Shown in pieces: positions 58,821 through 64,000 of a DNA stretch of 64,000 nt. Below the pieces are notes generated by a model, which was not told where the DNA came from, ran no database searches, and saw only the letters and a list, made by a program, of their open reading frames with translations. Location of the stretch: NCBI GenBank assembly GCA_964034945.1, contig OZ035961.1, positions 3,640,001 to 3,704,000 on the forward strand, read 5' to 3'. Every line of letters starts with the position of its first letter. The stretch's first letter is position 1. Source of the DNA: Chrysopilus asiliformis. Its lineage: Eukaryota > Arthropoda > Insecta > Diptera > Rhagionidae. A program made the translations under genes and the position numbers.

Positions 58821-58936
58821 ATGCCCCGCACACGTAGACGTCATCATTCAAGGTCCCGGTCTAGATCATCCGGGGGCTTCCGTGAAAAACGCAGGCGCAT
58901 TGAATCTGACGAGAGTACTCGAAAATCAATCTCTAA
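58821..58936 (+). CDS. Candidate first coding exon of an RS-rich (SR-like) protein
   Basis: A very good acceptor (TTTTTTTTAG) immediately precedes the ATG at 58821. The exon ends at a consensus donor GTAAGT at 58937. It encodes 38 codons plus two bases: MPRTRRRHHSRSRSRSSGGF then REKRRRIESDESTRKSIS. Alternating Arg-Ser and the basic/acidic continuation suggest a nuclear splicing-related or nucleic-acid-binding protein, but could also be the basic N-terminus of a retroelement-type protein. The following exon was not identified; the open frame at 58967-59368 begins with protein-like sequence (NPNWVLKLPSANKKLTFNP) but no clean acceptor joins it. Confidence 0.45.
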
Positions 58937-60198
58937 GTAAGTTTTAGCAAAATAAGTTTATAGATTTTGGAAAACATATCAGAAATAAATCCGAATTGGG
59001 TGTTAAAATTGCCATCTGCCAACAAGAAATTAACTTTTAATCCGATAGTAAAAACTTATGATCGTCCTTGGCAAAGTGTTAAACCAACACAGTTTCGATC
59101 TAATTCAAAGAAATGCAAATCTGTGTGTTTTTTTTTATTGAAATTCACTGGAAATGAGACATCATTAATTACAAGCCCAACACCATGTAAAACTTTATGT
59201 TATTTGAATTCAATGTTGTCAGAAAAACAGTCTCGTTTTATGAATTCTCGCTGCAATGGGAGTTTTTTTTTGTGTAATGCTTTTTTCTTCAGTCTGGATG
59301 TAAAAAAACGGAGAAGAATCAGCCTAGAAAATTCAATAAATTTATTTATTGCGTTCCATAGAATCTGAATACAAGTCAAATGATTAAAATTAAGGATAAA
59401 ACTTCTTTTCACCTTTAGTCGGTTTTATAGTCGGTTGAGTTGTAAAAGCGATTTCTCAGCTTCATAAGGGGGGACGATTTAATCCACTTGTGCAGTCAAG
59501 TGCGTATTTTACACAACGTCCAGTCAACGTATACCAAAGGCATAAAGTTTATTGAACGTCTATTCGCCCACGAGGTGTTTTACAAGAGTAAAGAACGCGT
59601 TTTTGTTTTTAATGTCGTCGTAGGTCAACTTTTTTTTCAAAAGATTTTCTTTATTTAAAGCAATTCTTGTGAACTGCACTTAGAAGGCTCCAAAAGTGCT
59701 ATTCACAGTTTGGCTGCACTGTCGCGGTGTTTCTATAAGAAAAATGATGCTGGCATATGAATATTTTGATAACAAAGAAGGTCAGTTCTGGTGTTTCAGA
59801 GCCAGTTCAACAAATAAATTGCAGCACTTTAGGTCCAATGGAAAGAAAGGTGAAAAAATATATATATCCGTGGGTGTTACGGGGCTTACAGTAATTTCTC
59901 ATTTTAGTTGAAGTCTCTTGCGATAAAATCAAAACTAACATTGAGAAATTTATGTTTCCTCTTGCAAGTTTTTATTGTCGTTGTGAATTTCAATTGCTCG
60001 ACGATTTGTTTTAAGAGTCAGTTTTTTGCTTGGGCACATGTCAACCAAGTATTTCCCAATTGAAATTTAAAGCTGTTAGTTTGCTACTAAAACGAATGGT
60101 TATTAGTTTGGTTTTTGATGGGGTTTACGAACTTGCTGTAGCAAGGGTTGGTGGCGTTTTAGGTGAATGTCAAAATTCTACTCCTTTGAAGTTTTTAT
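58937..60198. other. Downstream region of the RS-rich exon
   Basis: Frame 58967-59368 has a protein-like beginning and then degrades into F/L-rich AT sequence, suggesting a degraded coding remnant. No other exon is convincing. Confidence 0.3.
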
Positions 60199-60621
60199 AC
60201 CCGTATGGTGAAACCAAAGGGTATATTAGATTTGCCTTACCGTTTGTAACGCCAAGATCCCGTCATCACAAAAAAAAAATTAATTACACCAGTGTTTTTA
60301 GAATGATAAAAAAAAAATGAATTTAGCATGTCCGTCTGTCCGTCCATCTGTGGCGCGAATTGCGGGCGCACGGATTGAGCTAGAGACTTGAAATTTTACG
60401 TAGATACGAACGAAAACGTTTTTTGTGAATATCTCAAAAACGGTGCATCTTATGAAAAAAGTGCAAGAACAAAAGTTATTTAGGATATGATTCCACATAA
60501 AACTCTCATACATCAAAATCCGATTGGAATAAATTTTAAAAAATCTTATTGGAAAGTTTGACTTCAAAATGGAATTTTGGTACAACTGTTCGAATTTTGA
60601 TACTAATATCACCATACGGGT
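60199..60621. mobile_element. CCCGTATGGTGA element, copy 2
   Basis: Starts ACCCGTATGGTGAAACCAAA and ends TATCACCATACGGGT; the 14-bp ends are perfect inverted repeats here. The body matches 34712-35200 closely, with an internal segment shortened around 60400. Both copies are preceded by TTTTTAT and followed by the TTGCCAGATTGGCAATTATAG block. Confidence 0.7.
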
Positions 60622-60834
60622 TTTCAATAATTGCCAGATTGGCAATTATAGTTTTTGTTATGTTTTTTAGGTTAAAATTTCTTTTTTGTGATTTATTGAA
60701 ATGTTTTTATGTAATTTTCTATCAGGCAAAATTTGCGAGCCTTCCACTCCTTCCCTTTTTCTTTGCTATGGTATATAAAATAAAACAAGAACAGCCAGGG
60801 GCCAATTGTCAAATACTCTAGCTGAGGGCAGAAA

Positions 60835-60960
60835 AATTTTGTATGGAAAAGGGGTGAGGGATTGCTCCGATTGGATTTTGATGTATGAAACGGTTATGTA
60901 AAATAATCTAAATACATTTTGACAAACTATATACTAAATTTAATATACTTTTATATAATA
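60835..60960 (-). repeat. R1 family fragment
   Basis: GATTGGATTTTGATGTATGAA, 'ggttatgtaaaataat' and the terminal TATACTAAATTTAATATAC, the same end as the copy at 40040-40515. Confidence 0.5.
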
Positions 60961-63109
60961 CACAACTATTCTGACAACATTTAATCAAGAGCATAAAAAG
61001 TGAAAACTATGCCGAATTTTTTCTTGGGGCGTGTTGGTTTTTCTGGTTAAAACTCGATAAATTTTGAGAGAAAAAGAAAAAAAAAATACTTCTAACAATT
61101 CCACTACACCTAAAATGCCATCCCTACGAAAATATCTGCTGTTCAACATGATTGCACATTCTATTTATTTATCCACTTACCCACTAGAACGTTATAAACT
61201 GCTTGAATAAATTGCATAAACGCTCGATACAAAAATAAATGTGTACAAATTTTAATAAACAACTGCATCCAAATCACGTTTTCAGTGGTCGTTTTTTCAA
61301 ACCGAGAGCAAAAAAAAACGAATTTTAATCAACGCCAAGAAGCACTTTATGTGAAAACTTTAAGCAAAAGCTAAACATTAACCGGAATTTAATCCATATA
61401 TGCGGAGACAGATGTTAAAATTGAAACATTCGACTATGATGAGATAACAATGCCTGTGTGTCTGGCCTGGCTGAGACAATTTGAAAAACATTAAGAGTAT
61501 TAATTTTTGATTAATCGAAATTCATGCGCAAACTAAAATTAAATTTTTTCCCCCCCGGTTTGGATTGTATTCGGTAATTAGCAGCAAAATGCTTTTAATA
61601 TGCCGCAACATAAACGGCGGCGCGGCGACTTTTAGTTTCAGCTTCATTTAGTGCTATAAGTGCACCGCACATAATTCTGCATCATCGGGTCGGAAATAAA
61701 ATTCATAATTTGAATGAGTGTCGTGAACAACATAAACATAAATGTTGTCGCTGCTCGATCCGGTTATGCTTAATCACCATAGTTTTAGTATAATTTTTGT
61801 TTTATTGAACAAAGAGAAATTCTAATCTTTGTTAGTGGAATTAAAATGGAAAATACTCATGTTTTATTATTATTTTTAAACGATTTTTTCTATAAGTCAG
61901 AAGCAAGTAATCTGAAGCTTTTGAAATTAACTGAAAATACTGTTAGAAAGTTCAAAGGGAGGATTTTTTTTTATTCTTTGAAAGTTTTTATCAAGAATTT
62001 TATAAATTGCGTGTATCAGTGAGATGATTTTTACGACGATAATTTTAGTAATGAATTTTGTGTAAGTTTCAAATTTTATTAATTTTTTCATTTATTTAAT
62101 TTGGATTTTGTTCAATGGATAAAAAATACATTTTGGAAAGTCCTTAAAATACGTCGGACTGATTTCTGTTTTTTCAAAACCCTTCTCACGGTTTTCGTGG
62201 GGTGGGGGGGGGGGGGGGGGGGGTATGTGGTACATAGATTTTATATAGGTCACTTCTTGTTCTGGATTCCATAAATGCCTTTAACTTCACTCACAGAACA
62301 TATGGCACGAAGTGAAATTCATTGGTAAAATCAACTACAACCCTTAGTTGATTTTGCTTCAACTTTGTTCGTGTTTAATTCAACCAAGGACGCATCGTGG
62401 TTTATCAACACGACACAATTTTCAATGTTTCATTCAACTAAGAGTCCTATAATCGCTTATCCATATTTTATAGGAACGCTTCCTATGCGGATTCTTTTCC
62501 GTATATTAAATTGCATATTAGAACGAATTTCCTAGCATCTCACAACAATGAGAAATCGTGAATTGGAATCAGGCAACCTTAAAGCGCTCAATTAAATTTA
62601 ATGAAAAAATAGCCCCGAGAAGAATTAAATTTACTACACGGAAAAGTTCTTAAATCTAAATCTGCATAAAACACGATGCTGTAGAATAAAATACTGTCAT
62701 AGAGAAAGATGTGACAAAAGCCAGAAAACACATTAAATATGGCAATAATCAAAAGTTGGTATTGTGCACGGCATATCGTTGTCATTTATCGCGAGACAGG
62801 TAGACAACGAGTAATAAAGACGAGGCAGGTAGTCGCCAAAGATTTTATTCTTATTATTATTTGTTATTTTGATTTTGACTGGAGTTTTGGTTGTGTTTTA
62901 TTATTGTGTTTCCAATTTTATACTACGATTCAGTAGTGACGGGATGAGGTTGTTCTTGTGATTCATAACGGAAATTAACGGACAGAACAAAGATTATGAC
63001 TGGGCCAAAAATACAGTTTGAATGTTTCTTAATTTTCGGATTTATTTCTTTAATCTGAAGTCGTGTAAGACGAAGATTAAGTGATTTCGTCCCTTTTGTT
63101 CTGTTGTAA
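60961..63109. other. Non-coding stretch with a GC-richer patch
   Basis: 61600-61760 contains CGGCGGCGCGGCGAC in otherwise AT-rich DNA and is low in repeats; a regulatory element is possible but unsupported. A poly-G tract lies at about 62203-62223. No gene recognised. Confidence 0.4.
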
Positions 63110-63116
63110 GTTAAAT

Positions 63117-63589
63117 CATAGATTAGAGAGTTACTATAGATGAGAAGAAAACGCATTTTCCCATATACTTACGTAGAGTAAATAGCTGCGCTAGTGGAAT
63201 ATTTTCTGATGACAACGGTATTCCTTTTCACTCCTTCACGTTCAATTGGAATGCACAATTGACTGATACGACACAAACACAAACATATCCGGGGCCAGCG
63301 CTTTGTTTACATTCGTCGATGGGAATCATTCGTAGGCGCACAGGTTTTCCATTTTACTATTATTAACGTTTTTATAGCACGCAAAATGTCCGCGAAAAAC
63401 TATGTGCAATGTATTGTTAGGGAATGCTCGGCGGACAGCAAAAAAAATCCCAAAATAAAGTTTTTCACACCATTTCTCACACAAAAGCAATTCATGTCTC
63501 TACGAAGCAAATGAAACAGATGCAAAGTACTCTTCTTCAGGAAAAAATTTCTTCCTCGTTTCTTATCTATAGTAACTCTCTAATCTATG
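63117..63589 (+). mobile_element. TIR element with THAP-like exon, P-type candidate (473 bp)
   Basis: Termini CATAGATTAGAGAGTTACTA then TAGAT are identical inverted repeats of 25 bp. GTTAAAT (7 bp; 8 bp expected for P elements) is duplicated directly outside (63110-63116 and 63590-63596). P-superfamily transposons start with CA, duplicate about 8 bp and encode a transposase whose first domain is THAP; a THAP-like N-terminus is present inside. Internal deletion of everything after it would explain the small size. Confidence 0.75.
63386..63514 (+). pseudogene. THAP-domain-like N-terminal fragment
   Basis: 42 residues: MSAKNYVQCIVRECSADSKK then NPKIKFFTPFLTQKQ and a few more before a TGA. C9-x4-C14 followed by KFFTPF matches the first half of a C2CH THAP zinc finger (C-x2-4-C ... 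F-x-P); the second C and H are missing. The stop and the end of homology lie 75 bp before the right TIR. Probably the 5' piece of a P-like transposase gene. Confidence 0.55.
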
Positions 63590-63596
63590 GTTAAAT

Positions 63597-64000
63597 TTAT
63601 TGCCAAAGCGTCTGACAGACAGTTGAGTTTTGATTTCCCCAAAAGAAAGTTATCACGTGGATGGGAATTTTCCAAATATTACGCAATGTATCGATTTGTA
63701 GTAAACTTTCTTCAATACTTGGTATTTTATTTTATCTTTTGTAAATTTTGTAATAAATAAAAACATCAGGAAACTGAAAATTAAATTTTTTAAACCTTCC
63801 AAAGTAATTCCAATAAATGTCAAGATCTTTGTCAAAAGGTACGAAAATATATTGTACTTTTTACACTTGAAACGAATTACGAGAAAAACGCTTCACATGA
63901 ACTCTTTCAATTATTTTAACTGTCGGTCGAGGTCCGAGGCTAGTTAATGTTTAAAGCGTAAAACATATCAACGCAACTGCATGTTCATGTCGAATTGACA
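63597..64000. other. Non-coding edge
   Basis: Nothing recognised. Confidence 0.5.

Noticed and set aside
62200..62225. Poly-G tract as a regulatory quadruplex
   Set aside because: A plain homopolymer beside nothing recognisable; may also be a sequencing artefact.

Overview
This is an AT-rich, repeat-dense, intron-rich animal nuclear window, most likely from an arthropod (hexapod or relative). Three things support that: genes split by GT-AG introns; a small secreted protein that looks like DUF1091, a family known mainly from arthropods; and abundant MITE-type DNA transposons. Species cannot be assigned from sequence alone. There is no prokaryotic gene organisation, no CRISPR array, and no tRNA or rRNA that I can recognise.

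The left half is dominated by one minus-strand gene, a PAQR4-type progestin/adipoQ receptor. Exon 1 (27689-27092, long proline-rich N-tail plus the start of the 7TM core) and exon 2 (13050-12835, first membrane segments with the SxxxH and D signature) are separated by a 14-kb intron, and the reading phases match. The remaining exons were not found and probably lie left of base 1. If so, an intact single-exon gene for a secreted DUF1091-like protein (7401-7964, + strand) and an 800-bp (TAATCG)n array (11169-11966) sit inside the next PAQR4 intron.

The centre (32-49 kb) holds a probable first exon with a housekeeping-type promoter on the minus strand (38221-38147), a three-exon MADF/Myb-SANT-like gene with one in-frame stop (43737-45186), and a dense cluster of transposons. 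These include PIF/Harbinger MITEs with TTA/TAA target duplications, a Harbinger element carrying a transposase fragment, two hAT-like elements and a nearly perfect 384-bp palindrome. The right part (49-64 kb) is mostly non-coding with a few candidate exons. It ends in a 473-bp element with 25-bp terminal inverted repeats and a THAP-like exon, suggestive of a non-autonomous P-type element.

Several dispersed repeat families recur through the window: a 'TCCGTCC...' family in at least eight copies, a CCCGTATGGTGA-bounded element in two copies, a TAGGGTGACC-ended family, and a family carrying short GC-rich hairpins. Boundaries of mobile elements come from inverted repeats and target-site duplications read by eye; gene calls come from translation, splice signals and remembered family motifs. 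No database search was run.
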